Positions 24,868 to 35,289 of a stretch of DNA of 64,000 nt are shown here, piece by piece (position 1 is the first letter of the stretch; each line of letters opens with the position of its first letter). Under the pieces are notes generated by a model that was not told the origin of the DNA, made no database searches, and saw only the letters and a program-made list of their open reading frames with translations. Origin of the DNA: Dipteris shenzhenensis (lineage: Eukaryota > Polypodiophyta > Polypodiopsida > Gleicheniales); assembly GCA_047967505.1 (NCBI GenBank), contig CM106540.1. One strand, 5' to 3'. The position numbers and the translations under genes were made by a program.

Positions 24868-25099
24868 TGTTGAGAAACCATCTCAACATCATGTGTTTGA
24901 TATTGTGAATAGCACTAAGACATAAAGTGCTATAAAAGAAAGGGTTAAATGCCCTAACCCTAACCCTAAACCTAAACCTAAAAGGGTTTGTATATATTCT
25001 ACATTTTTAACTAAATCGAGTGTGCAACTAGTTTGCTTTCTAGCTATGTCCTCTCTCCTCATGTCCACTCTTCTCCTCTCCCCTCTTCATATTTTGTCA
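24868..25099 (+). mobile_element. 3' LTR of copia D1
   Basis: It begins TGTTGAG at 24868 after the purine tract ttgaggaaagg and ends tattttgtca at 25099. It aligns along its whole length with the D2 LTRs. It contains CCCTAACCCTAACCCTAAAC-like telomeric units at about 24951-24975, more of them than in D2. No matching 5' LTR or target duplication was found. Confidence 0.85.
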
Positions 25100-26535
25100 C
25101 TATGCGGAACAAATGATGGATAAGGGAAACTTTCCGGACTCCTTTCCATGTTGGATATGGTGGATCCAGGTTGGGACACCAAAAAATTGGATAGTGTACC
25201 CTCCCCCTAGCTCATTCTGGTCATTCATCTACATTACTAGGGCTTATTGGTCAGTGGTTCCCTGCTGGTATCCTAGGATCAAAGGTACCACTGAAGGAGG
25301 GTTCTCCCTCAAAAAAGTGTACATGCAATGTCATATCACTCATTGGTATGATGGGAATCGGTGCACTCTTCATGTCTTCTATCATTGATGGTTGAGTGGG
25401 CACCTGCGGCTCCACTAGCACTCTATTTTGCCTAGCAAATGGGTTTTTAACATATGTGCTAGTTCAAACAATCCAAACCCTCCCATCATATTGGAGAAAG
25501 TCTCCCATATTAGAGATGTGGTGGTCGAAGGAGTGGGGGACTGGGGCCAAACCAAGATAGAGCTAGGAGCCATTGAGGTTTCAACATTTGGATTCTCACC
25601 ATCTCTCCATGAAAACTCATGGGGTCTTTGGAGCTTGATATATCAACATGAGATGGTCCAAGTACTATTAGAATTGAGTTCTTGGATTGCATTGATGCAA
25701 ATCTAGGCAAGATTTGGATAGGATATTGTTAGAAGCACTATCTTTAGGTTCAGACTCATCAGCTGCTAGCATCCTAACAGACCTCAAGTGCATGTATGAA
25801 TGAGCACCTTAGATAGGCGCTAGTAGTCAAAGTGTGAGTCAATTGAAGTCAATAGTCTAATTTAGCACAACATTGCATTAGTTGTATCCCGCACAATGAA
25901 TTAGCTAATTCCACAATACTGAATTAGATCTTATTTCAGTATCATGTCCAATCATCATATTTTGAAGCTAGAGCAAACTTTTCTAGGTTTAATGCTAGAT
26001 TTTAGGTGTTGTATTTCCCCTGGTGATTCTCAGGAGCTCTTAAGTGCCAAATTTTTCAAATTTCCAATAATGAAAATTTCCCCCTCTTGTGATCCTTGCT
26101 AAGTAAATTTTTTAAGGATTAAGTGTGGATGTATTATATTCGAATCAGGTCAACTATTGGTCCAAATTTTCATCTCAGTTCTAGCTAAACACTATTGACC
26201 CCCTAATTCAACATGGTGCTGAAATAGAACTAGTCCCATGAATTGAATACGACTAATTTAGCATGCTGAAATGGAGTTAAACCGATGCACTAAAATGGAG
26301 TTAACTCGATGTGATAAAATAAGGCTAACCCGACATTGACTTTTTAGAAAATTGAACTAACACAATTAATGTGCCAATTGGTAGTTAGTTTAGATTGTCA
26401 AGGGTAGGTATGTCAAACCTAATTCAACACACTAAATTATGTGCTAACCTAGCATGTTGCTTCCTACATAGTCTGTCAATTGGTTTTCTCATATTTTTTA
26501 GGTTTTGATGCTTTCTGTACAAGGTTTTCTAGCCT
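25100..26535. other. Intergenic, no gene recognised
   Basis: Small frames at 25113-25706 do not resemble known proteins. Between 26150 and 26460 short phrases of the aactcgatg / aacccgaca kind recur, so an old degenerate repeat is possible. Confidence 0.5.
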
Positions 26536-26571
26536 AGGGAAGTGCTATGAAAAGTGCATTAGAAATAAAAA

Positions 26572-26576
<5 letters not shown>

Positions 26577-26626
<50 letters not shown>
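26577..26626. repeat. (GA)n microsatellite
   Basis: About 25 uninterrupted GA units lie inside the outer element 3' LTR. The homologous tract in the other LTR is at about 36504-36551. Confidence 0.95.
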
Positions 26627-26628
<2 letters not shown>

Positions 26629-27055
26629 ATGCCACACCACACTGAGAAAGGAGAGAAAGGAGAGAAAGGCACAAGAGAACTACAAGGATCTATGGAGAAA
26701 ACCCCACTACAACTAGGGGAAAACCTTAAAACCAATAAGCTTCTTGAGAGCTCAGATAAACATCTCAGCCACCATGAGAACGAGAGCACAAGGGAGTGGA
26801 TGAACTACTCCACTACCTTGCTCCTTAAGTGCTACTCTGGGCTAGCTCTGCTCCTCTACCAGGCCCCATAATGAAGTAATGAAAGCACATGCAGGGGGCT
26901 ATATATAGCCCACAAAGGGCACGGCAGACTAGCCGACTCAGGAGGGCCAACCCTCAGCCCTAGGTTCTGACCCCTACATCCCATATAGAGTTGTCCAAGC
27001 CCTAAGAGAGGGGGCACACCCCCCAAAATACCGGCTATATCCAACCAAGGTAGCT

Positions 27056-27060
27056 GACCT
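27056..27060. other. Target-site duplication, left copy (GACCT)
   Basis: GACCT lies immediately before the TG of the D2 5' LTR and is repeated immediately after the CA of its 3' LTR at 34416-34420. A perfect 5-bp repeat is the signature of copia integration. Confidence 0.9.
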
Positions 27061-27330
27061 TGTTGAGAGTTCACGCTCAACATCATGTGATCATGTGTGC
27101 ATAGCACCATCACGTGATCATATGTGCATAGCACTAACCTTATAGAGTGCTATAAAGGAAAGGGTTAGATCCCCTAACCCTAACCCTAAAAGGGTTTGTA
27201 TATATTCTATTTTTTCAACTAATTCTAGTGTACAGTTAGTCAGTACAGTTAGTCATTTGTGGTGTGCTCTCTAGCTGTGCCCTCTCTCCTCATCTCCACT
27301 CTTCTCCTCTCCCCTCTTTATATTTTGTCA
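27061..27330 (+). mobile_element. D2 5' LTR
   Basis: 270 bp, from TGTTGAGAGTTCACG to TATTTTGTCA. A 13-bp direct repeat (gtacagttagtca twice, about 27230-27255) is single in the 3' LTR. CCCTAACCCTAACCCTAAA at about 27173-27191 matches the plant telomere repeat and contains telo-boxes. The stretch tttgtatatattct about 10 bases downstream could be the TATA region. Confidence 0.93.
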
Positions 27331-27342
27331 TGGTATCAGAGC
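27331..27342 (+). other. D2 primer-binding site
   Basis: TGGTATCAGAGC lies directly against the LTR end. It is complementary to the 3' end of plant initiator tRNA-Met and would prime minus-strand DNA synthesis. Confidence 0.92.
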
Positions 27343-29490
27343 TCCCTTGTCTTCCGCTGAGACATTGAGTTTCTTGAGAGTGTGAGAGAGATTGTGAGAT
27401 TGAGAGTTCTCTTGAGTGATTGTGAGATCCTTCCCTTCACTTCCGTTGAGAGAAAATTCCGTCCATTTGGTGAGATATTTCTGTTCATCTCCTTCAAGAG
27501 TTTGTGAGAGATTTGATTCTGCTTCTTAAGAGAAATAGAGAGAAAGTTTCCATCCACTATTCTTGAGGTGTGAGAAAGAGATAGATTTCTTATTTGAGAG
27601 AGAGAGTGTTCATTCCGAGAGAAAGGTGGGAGAATTTCAGGAGTTCTCTGTAAGGTTTAGTTCTCAATTTCTAAGGTTCAATTCATGAGTGTGAGTGAGC
27701 ATTTTGGTTCCTTTCGGGTCATGATAGTTTCTATTTTGTAAAAGAGATGGAGAGATGCTCTAGTTGAACATAAGAAGCAGTTTGAGAATAGCAGTCGGCT
27801 GAGTACTCCAAAGCCTCCCACAACAACCTCTGCAGATCTTTCAGCACGCCATCGAATCCAAGACGGCTACCTTGACAAAGCCTTCATCTACAATTGCGCC
27901 ATCGACTTGGCAGCGCAACTATGCAAGCAGTGTAGCCCCTCGAAGCTCCATCTCCCTCGAACGCTCGGGCGACTCCAACACGGGCTTCTACTATTACAAC
28001 ACGGGAGACTCCTTCACGCAGCGTCTCCAGCAATCAGCGCCTCTGTGGCACCTCCACAAGCAGCACCTCTGCGGCTTCCTGTACTAGCACAGGGCGTCGC
28101 AAGCTCCAAGCACACACAAAGACCATATCTCAGCCGCTCACGATGCTCCAACACGCAGTGCAACGTCCAAAGCCGACTCCAAGCTCCTACGTCAACGCGT
28201 CTACAAGGTGACCGTCGAGCAGCTGAAGGCTCGATAGGAGTCCGAAAGCTCCTGAGGCGAAGGATACACGGTAAAGCCCAGCTTCGACTTCTCGCCAATG
28301 CCATCGTAGCTCCTTACGAGCCTCTTATGTGAATCAGCACCTGCTCTATCTCCAAGTATCTCTATAGCACCTAGCGGGATAACTGACAGCGAGCAGCGCC
28401 CCATAGCTGCCTCTCAACAAGCAGGGACTAGCAACTAGTAGGGACGATCAGCATGTCAACCGCCTCACCAAGCCTCACAGAGCTTCGAAGTCGACGGAAA
28501 TCCACGGGGAGACGGAATCTCGAAGATTCCGTCAAAATCTTTCAAAGATTCCGGTCTCCCTCCTTGAGACACGTGGCCTTATCACAAACCTTATCCACCC
28601 AGGGTCACCACACACACAGGTGTGGTCAAGGATCAGCCACGTGGTACCCTTATCCACACTGCCACGTCAGCACTGCCACATCAACACTACCACATCATCA
28701 CTGCCACGTCATCACTACCACCCAGCACTGCCACATCATCAGGCCACATCATTAGGCCATGTCATCAGTGCCATGTCACCCTACTGACATCATTTGTGCC
28801 ACCTCAGCACTGCCACCTCAGTAGTCCAGTCAGCACTAACCCCTGCAGGCACAGTCCCTTGCCAGGCACACTGTGCACACACTGCATGTGCACACTCCTG
28901 CCACCTCAGCACAGAGCTTCACTGGTACACCTCTTGCTAAGCACAGTGCCACATCATCACTGCATGTGACTCACAGTGACACATCATCATTGAGCACCAT
29001 TTGCACTCCTTTTGCCCCTCCACCTAGATCAAGTCATATCTCTTGATCCAGGAAGAATTTGAGGGTGCTCCAAAAAGAAAAGTCGCTCGATTTTTCGTGC
29101 TCTACGCGCTCGTTACATTATGTGCACATTTCGGCGCAAGTTACACTCACATTTGAGCCTCGCTGACAAAACCACTTCCTTCACGCACATTTGCCTCTAC
29201 ATCGACGCATCTGACCCAGCACTTAAAAAGAACAAAGGAAAAGGAATTATTTGCTGCTCTTTCATCGATCGACGGTTGGTTTAGATCTAGATCAGAGTAG
29301 ACTAGATCGCCATAGAGGGAACGCTTTGAATTCCCCAAGTTGCCAATCTAAGCCATGCCCGAAATTCTCGACTAGTACCTACTCGGAGTCAGTCCATACG
29401 CTCACATCCGATTTCACATCATTACATTACCTGAAACCTTACGTTCATCAGTTCAGTGAGCAGACTTCAAAGTTCAGAGGCATAATCAAG
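27343..29490 (+). mobile_element. D2 long leader with GC-rich insert
   Basis: A leader of this length is unusual for copia. The part 27343-27640 is rich in gagagatt-like text. About 27800-28560 is clearly more GC-rich than its surroundings and has open frames on both strands that match nothing I recognise, which may be captured sequence. 28620-28990 is repetitive. 29330-29480 is the authentic leader shared with D1 (about 19850-20020). No gag start is present on this strand. Confidence 0.6.
28620..28990 (+). repeat. Degenerate ~16-20-bp tandem repeats in the D2 leader
   Basis: Variants of cactgccacatcatca recur about fifteen times in direct orientation, with cacctcagcactgcc variants. D1 has a different tandem array (44-bp type) upstream of its leader, so repeat content differs between copies of one family. 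Confidence 0.7.
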
Positions 29491-29507
29491 TGTGCCTTTG
29501 ATGTATT

Positions 29508-30473
29508 TCAACACCTGCATCCCTGCCTACAAGACCAAGTACAAGTCCGACGGCACAGACGATCAACCGCCACAAGGACAGAATCATATCCCCCTTGTGT
29601 CGTTTCTCTTTGCTGATTTTGATGTTGCTGAGGATGCTGCTGATGCTGATGCTGATTCTGACTTTGATTTTGTTGATGATGATGACCACTTTTCTGATAT
29701 GATCTACCTCTGATTCTGCTTTTGCCTCTGCTTCTGTCTGAAGCTGTGAATGCTTGATCATTAGAATGACCTTTACGTGCTTGAATGGCCTGAGTCCTGA
29801 GTTCTTCACCAAGTAGAACTGACTGAAGTTCTTCCAGTGTTGGAATTTGCCGTTGGATGGCAATACTCTGGACTAGATTCTCATATCCTTCTCCTAGTCC
29901 ATTCAGGATTACTTGAACCATTTCTGCGGGATTCATAGTCTCTCCTGCTGCTGCAAGTTGATTGTTGTAGTCTTTGATGCGGAGTACATAAGCATGACCG
30001 GTTTCACTACTGTTGCGGAAACTCTGGTTGATCTGGTTTCTCAGGGTGAGAATCCTGGATGTGTTCTTGGACTCGTAGAGAGCTGCGAACATATCCCATG
30101 CTTCTTTTGATGTCTTGACTGTGTTGAGCTGTCCTAGCATGACATCTTGCACATTCTGCTTGATCAGGTGATAGGCATACTTGTCTTTCTTATCCCATTC
30201 TGCTTGAGCTCGGGCAATGGCAGGATCTGCTACTGGTGCGGAAACTGTTTGTGTAGATGTAGATCCTGATGTAGATCCCGTTGCTGGTGCTGTGACAACA
30301 GATGCAGTAGAGCTACTGGTGGTTGGATCGGCCAATGGTCTAGGTATAGATCCATCGACATACTCCCATTTGTCCTGAAGCACAAGAATGGTCTCCATTC
30401 GGTATTTCCATGTACCGTAATTGGAGTTGTCTAACTTAGCAGATGCCTCCAGATTGAGGTTGCTGGTCGACAT
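29508..30473 (-). CDS. Inverted D2 gag (capsid part), open reading frame
   Basis: A 321-codon open frame on the strand opposite to pol, starting MSTSNLNLEASAKLDNSN at 30473. It has the copia gag entry motif (NYGTWKYRMETIL), a Ser/Thr-rich insert (residues about 50-80), the UBN2 helical region (VMLGQLNTVKTSKEAWDMF, RNQINQSF, residues about 110-190) and a Gln/His-rich tail (about 265-290). About the last 30 residues are not gag-like and come from sequence beyond the inversion edge. The zinc knuckle is missing because it stayed in the normal orientation at about 30817-30858. The frame has no stop for about 290 gag residues, although D2 pol has three. No promoter was identified for this strand. 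Confidence 0.75.
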   Translation of the reverse strand: MSTSNLNLEASAKLDNSNYGTWKYRMETILVLQDKWEYVDGSIPRPLADPTTSSSTASVVTAPATGSTSGSTSTQTVSAPVADPAIARAQAEWDKKDKYAYHLIKQNVQDVMLGQLNTVKTSKEAWDMFAALYESKNTSRILTLRNQINQSFRNSSETGHAYVLRIKDYNNQLAAAGETMNPAEMVQVILNGLGEGYENLVQSIAIQRQIPTLEELQSVLLGEELRTQAIQARKGHSNDQAFTASDRSRGKSRIRGRSYQKSGHHHQQNQSQNQHQHQQHPQQHQNQQRETTQGGYDSVLVAVDRLCRRTCTWSCRQGCRC

Positions 30474-30765
30474 GGTGCAAACAATGTACTCAAAAGTGTC
30501 CTGAAAAACTCTGTATGAATCAACTGCAAATACACTGAAGATGCCAAGTGAAATCTCTGTACCGTCGGTGAAGATAGAACTGCAGTAAATAAGATCTGAC
30601 CTGTGTTACAAGGCTTGTGGCAATGATGCCGGGAATAGCCAAGAGGCTTTACAAGGCTGAAAAATGATGTGCACGATGCCGTGAGATAGCCAAATAGGCT
30701 TTACAATGGTGGCATGTGTGTGTGAAATCAAGTGCTATCTGCCCACTAAATCAATCTGCAGCCGA
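30474..30765 (-). mobile_element. Inverted D2 leader segment
   Basis: Read on the minus strand this matches the D1 leader from about 20035 to 20318 and leads directly into the gag start. The inversion edge is at about 30765, where normal-orientation gag text (attccaaggacgaggg) resumes. The other edge is near 29490-29600. Confidence 0.8.
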
Positions 30766-33700
30766 GGAAAATTCCAAGGACGAGGGAATGCATCCACCAA
30801 TGTGTCAAACATTCAATGCAACTATTGTCACAAGTTTGGACACTATGAAAGAGATTGCCGCAAGAAGCAGTATGACCAAGGCGGTCAATCCAGCAGTAAT
30901 CGAGGGAATTCCTGAGGAAGAGGAAATCATCGTGGTGGACATTCTAGTCACAGTCATTTTGCAAATGAACATGGAAATATGTTTCTTGCAAGTGAGGAAT
31001 TGCATCAGACTGATACAATGCACCTAGACACTGATTTCAATCCCAAAGAGGATTTCAGCTATCAAGTCGACCAAGTGGAACAAGATCCTTGGTACATCGA
31101 CAGCGGTGCATCATCTCATATGACAAATCATCAGGAATGGTTCACAGAAATGAAGCCATTAGAAGGTCAAAAGAATGTCATCTACACAGCAGACAATACA
31201 CCGAATCCGATTCAAGGGACAGGTGTTATCCCTATGAACAATTTCACTGGTACAAAAGGATTAGTCAAAGATGTGCTCTATGTTCCGAAGCTCAGCAAGA
31301 ACCTTTTGTCAGTAGGTCAAATGACGGAACACAACTACAAAGTCATCTTCGACGGTGATGAATACACTATCAGAGACAAATCCAAAAGAGGTCAGCTAGT
31401 AGCAAAAGGTGTCAAAGAAGGACGCTTATACAGGATGCTAGCTACAGTACCAGATAAGCATGCCATGTCAGCTCAAATGCAACAGATGCCACTATCTGCA
31501 AAATGGCACAAGAGATATGGTCATGTCAACTTCAAGTACTTGTTAGATCTAAGGAATCAAAATATGGCAATTGGGATTCCGAAGCTACAGTTTCTTGGAA
31601 AGGTTTGTGAAGCATGCTGCTTCGGCAAACAAAAGCAAACCAACTTTGTCAGAAGTACCTCTCGTGCACGAGGTATTCTTGATTTAATTCATACAGATGT
31701 ATGGGGTTAAGCCCAGACCCGCAGCATCAATGGTTCACTTTATTACTACTACAGTAGATATTGTTGGGTCTACTTTCTGAAAGAGAAATCTGAAGTGTTT
31801 GCCAGATTTCAAGAATTCAAAGCCATGGTAGAAAACCAGACAGGCAGAAAGATCAAGGTCATGAGATCAGACAGAGGAGGTGAGTACCTGTCTTCAGCAT
31901 TCATGAACTTTTGCAAAACTCACGGTATTCGAAGACAATTCACATGTGCAGATACCCCTCAGCAAAATGCAAGAGCTGAAAGGAAGAATGGGACTTTAGC
32001 AGATAGTGCTAGAGCAATGCTTAGTGAAAAGCATCTTCCAAATCAGTATTGGGCAGAAGCAATAGCTACAGCTAACTACTTGCTTAATCGGCTTCCTACC
32101 GAATCGATACAAGGTATGACTCCTTATGAAGCATTCACTGGACACAAGCCACGCATTGGGCATCTCCGCATATTTGGTTGCATAGCATATGCCCACATAC
32201 ATGATGATCATCACAGGAAATTGGATGCGAAGTCACGCAAATGCATCATGGTTGGCTACAGTGAAGAAAGCAAAGCATACAAATTGTATGATCCCATCAA
32301 CCGCAAAGTCATTATCTCTAGAGATGTAATCTTCGATGAGGAATCAGAATGGAAAACCTCACCTACACAGGAGATAGAAGCATCGACTTCACAGTCACCT
32401 ACAGAACAGTTTGATGAAGAAGAGCAAGAATTGCCAACAACACCCCAATCAGCGCCACAGCAGCTCAGACGGTCTACTAGGGAAAGCAGACCACCAGCCA
32501 GATTGACATATGCTCAGAAAGGCAAAGCAATTCAGGTGGAAACCACCAACTATGCTCTTATGACTACCATCATGGCTACAGAAGAGCCAGTGTACTTCGA
32601 AGATGCAGTAGACAAGCCAGAATGGCAAACTGCAATGAATGAAGAAATGGATGCTTTGTATAAAAATAACACTTGGAAATTATGCGACCTTCCACCAGGA
32701 AAGAAGGCCATAGCCAACAAATGGGTATACAAAGTGAAGTAAAATCCAGATGGCAGTATTCAGAGATACAAAGCCCGATTAGTTGCAAAAGGATTTGCAC
32801 AACAATATGGTCAAAATTATGATGAGACTTATGCTCCAGTAGCAAAGATGGATTCCATATGGTTCTTGATATCCCTAGCGACACTCAGTAAATGGAATGT
32901 GTATCAGCTCGATGTCAAGAATGCATTTCTCAATGGTTATCTAGACGAGGAAGTCTACATGCAACAACCAGCCGGTTATGTTGAACCAGGAAAAGAGAAC
33001 AAGGTTTGCCATCTCAAGAAAAGTCTCTACGGATTAAAGCAAGCACCCAGAAGTTGGTACAGCAGAATTGACAGAATTGACAAGTATTTTGCTGATCTGG
33101 GATACATGAAGTCCAATGCAGATCATACTCTCTACTACAAAGTTCAAGGGGAAGATATTACTATTGCACTTTTGTACGTAGATGATCTGATTGTGACAGG
33201 AAGCAAGGATAGCTTCATCAGAAACCTAAAACAAGACTTATCTGCAGAGTTTGACATGAAAGATCTTGGACTTATGCACTATTGTCTTGGAATTGAGTTC
33301 TGGAGAGATTCAGATAGCACATTCATGAGTCAGCTCAAGTATGTTGACAGTCTCCTGAAGAAGTTTCATATGGCAGATTGCAAGATTGCAGCCACTCCCA
33401 TGGAACAGAGTTTGAAACTTACTAAAGATTCAGAAAAGCCTACAGTCAATGACAGATACTACAGGCAACTCATTGGATCTCTTATATATCTGACAATCAC
33501 ACGGCCAGATATTTGTTATGCAGTAAGCTCACTAGCACAGTTTATGGCAAATCCAAAACAGTCTCACTGGAATGCAGCCAAAAGAGTCTTGAGATACATC
33601 AGAGGTACAAGACAGTTTGGGATAGAATACAGAGGAAGTCATCCACGGTTGCATGGATACTGTGATAGTGACTATGCTGGAGATCATGAGACTAGGAGAT

Positions 33701-34050
33701 CGACACAGGGATATGCATTTTTCCTTGGTCAAGGTGCTATATCATGGTTGTCAAACAAACAGCCAACTGTTTCTTTGTCTTCGACTGAAGCAGAATATAG
33801 AGCACTTAGTATAGGTGCATGTGAGGCTATATGGCTCAGAAGACTATTGTCAGAGACATATTACTTTGATGAATCAAAGCCAACAACAATATACTGTGAT
33901 AATCAGAGAAAGAGTGTTACTTGGTGACATCACACTTGGTGCAGCATTGTGATAGCAAAGAAAATGTTGCAGACATCTTTACCAAACCACTTGGTAAAGA
34001 GCTATTCGAGAAACACCAACTAGCTCTTAGTTTGATGCAGAGGAAGGACA
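30766..34050 (+). pseudogene. D2 gag end plus pol
   Basis: The gag zinc knuckle CNYCHKFGHYERDC (about 30817-30858) and pol share one frame. The protease has WYIDSGASSHMT (about 31093). The integrase has its HHCC finger (KRYGHVNF ... CEACC) and the RSDRGGEY strand (31866). RT has NGYLDEEVYMQQP, catalytic YVDD (33175-33186) and DLGLMHYCLGIEF. RNase H has CDSDYAGDHETRR and STEAEYRAL. Stops are at 30913 (TGA where Arg is expected), 31708 and 32740. An in-frame deletion of about 15 bases removes the TFID part of the integrase core. A 77-bp deletion at about 33907, flanked by ATCA microhomology in D1, removes the ASAKNLVYHS...HFI part of RNase H and shifts the frame. The remaining RNase H end is readable to about 34010. 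Confidence 0.92.
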
Positions 34051-34149
34051 TTCCCATTAAAGGGGTGTGATGGAATGTAATGCTCAGTCCTTCTTCGATT
34101 CCCCAGAATCATCATCTTGAGGGAAGGCCTACTTCATGATGTTGATCTT

Positions 34150-34158
34150 GAGGGAAGG
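34150..34158 (+). other. D2 polypurine tract
   Basis: GAGGGAAGG lies directly against the TG of the 3' LTR and would prime plus-strand DNA. A second purine tract, attaaaggggtg (about 34057-34068), lies 90 bases upstream and is also conserved in D1. Confidence 0.7.
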
Positions 34159-34415
34159 TGTTGAGAGTTCACGCTCAACATCATGTGATCATGTGTGCAT
34201 AGCACCATCACGTGATCATATGTGCATAGCACTAACCTTATAGAGTGCTATAAAGGAAAGGGTTAGATCCCCTAACCCTAACCCTAAAAGGTTTTGTATA
34301 TATTCTATTTTTTCAACTAATTCTAGTGTACAGTTAGTCATTTGTGGTGTGCTCTCTAGCTGTGCCCTCTCTCCTCATCTCCACTCTTCTCCTCTCCCCT
34401 CTTCATATTTTGTCA
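34159..34415 (+). mobile_element. D2 3' LTR
   Basis: 257 bp, TGTTGAG...TTTTGTCA, collinear with the 5' LTR except for the missing 13-bp repeat and about two base changes (aaaaggtttt for aaaagggttt; cttcatatt for ctttatatt). The telomere-like CCCTAACCCTAACCCTAAA is retained at about 34271-34289. Confidence 0.93.
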
Positions 34416-34420
34416 GACCT
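34416..34420. other. Target-site duplication, right copy (GACCT)
   Basis: Identical to 27056-27060. Removing D2 together with one copy restores collinearity with the intact outer LTR at about 37030. Confidence 0.9.
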
Positions 34421-34704
34421 GCATGTCAACCCACCCACTGCTCTATAGCCCTTAAAAAGGGGCCCATAGGCACCTAAGGGTAGCAAGGTGAGATACATCT
34501 ACTCAACAATCCTACACCCCACCTTGGCCTATGTGGCACCACAAGAAACACTATAAACCACACCTACTCTCACAAGGGATGGGCACACCCACAATGTAGG
34601 CCCGCACTCTTTACCCTAGCGGCTAGCCTCACTCATTAGGCAAGCACACCCACAAGCAAGGCCCTCTCTCTCTACATGACATCAAGAGATGTTGACCTCT
34701 AACA
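34421..34704 (-). mobile_element. Outer LTR element, 3' LTR (proximal part)
   Basis: The LTR starts TGTTAGAGGTCAACATCTC at 34704 on the minus strand. It aligns with the 5' LTR start at 37303 (TGTTAGAGATCAACATCTC) and down to the D2 insertion point. Shared text includes tgtgggtgtgcc and tctcaccttgctaccctta. Confidence 0.85.
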
Positions 34705-34720
34705 CCCCCTCTTAGCTCTT
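34705..34720 (-). other. Outer element polypurine tract
   Basis: The minus strand reads AAGAGCTAAGAGGGGG directly before the LTR start at 34704. This shows that the split LTR is the 3' LTR and that the interior lies at higher coordinates. Confidence 0.8.
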
Positions 34721-35289
34721 GAATGGAACAGAGATGCCAGGGAGTTGGGTGTGTCTGGACTCCATCTTGTGATACTCCATTGTTGCTAAAGACTACTGCC
34801 ACATGTACTATCAAAGAACACTGGTGCTAGGAACACTCCTCTAGGCTAGTACTGATACACTGGGCCATTTGGTACAATAATCCAACTACTGGTCATGGTA
34901 CATGACTCCAATAGTAGATCCTAGAACAATAATCCAACTAATAGTGCCTCTGGTGTGCAAGGTCTGCTTCCCTGCATGGCATCTATATTGTAGAGCTAGA
35001 TAGCCCCCTTTCAAGCCCAAATTAGTACACTATTGGCAGCAGATTGATGAACTTTAGTGCGCCAATGGCAACAGGTCACAAGGATCAATCAACTCTGTCT
35101 AGGTTCCTGCACTCGCAATCTACTAACACTTCCAGATCTCCATTAGCATCAGACAACAGCTGCAACAAAACACTAGGAGATCCTCTCTGGATCTGCCAAG
35201 TCATAACATCCAAACAAAATAGAAACCGGAACATACTACCACCTGAGTTAGCAGGAATAACTCCTTGTGGCTCGAGGTCCTGCTTGAAA

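Larger units (their letters stand above)
26536..27060 (-). mobile_element. Outer LTR element, 3' LTR (distal part)
   Basis: This aligns with the 36.5-37.0 kb LTR copy on the minus strand. Shared text includes ctatggagaaaaccc, catctca[g/a]c[c/a]accatgagaa and gctatatatagccc. The proximal 284 bases of the same LTR lie at 34421-34704. The two parts are separated by the D2 insertion at 27060/34416. The left edge near 26536 is approximate. A GA tract at 26577-26626 sits inside, as in the other LTR copy. Confidence 0.8.
27061..34415 (+). mobile_element. Complete young copia element D2
   Basis: A 7.36-kb element bounded by near-identical LTRs, with a 5-bp target duplication, a tRNA-Met primer site and a polypurine tract. 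The LTRs differ by one 13-bp tandem indel and about two substitutions, so insertion was recent. Its content is abnormal. An unusually long leader (2.1 kb) is followed by about 1.2 kb in which part of the leader and most of gag are inverted. The gag end and pol then follow in the normal direction with three stops and two deletions. It could not have moved using its own proteins in this form, so helper proteins or later damage must be assumed. It inserted into the LTR of an older element. Confidence 0.93.

Noticed and set aside
24950-24975. True interstitial telomere
   Set aside because: The CCCTAA units are at the same place in every LTR of the family, so they are LTR sequence and not a chromosome-end scar.
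27907-28332. 141-codon plus frame in the D2 leader
   Set aside because: No motif, overlapping frames on both strands, and GC-rich composition explain its openness. I list the block as possible captured sequence but not as a gene.
34067-34158. Alternative D2 3' LTR start at 34067 after aaaggggtg
   Set aside because: The 5' LTR begins at TGTTGAG with a matching GACCT duplication, so the true 3' LTR start is 34159.
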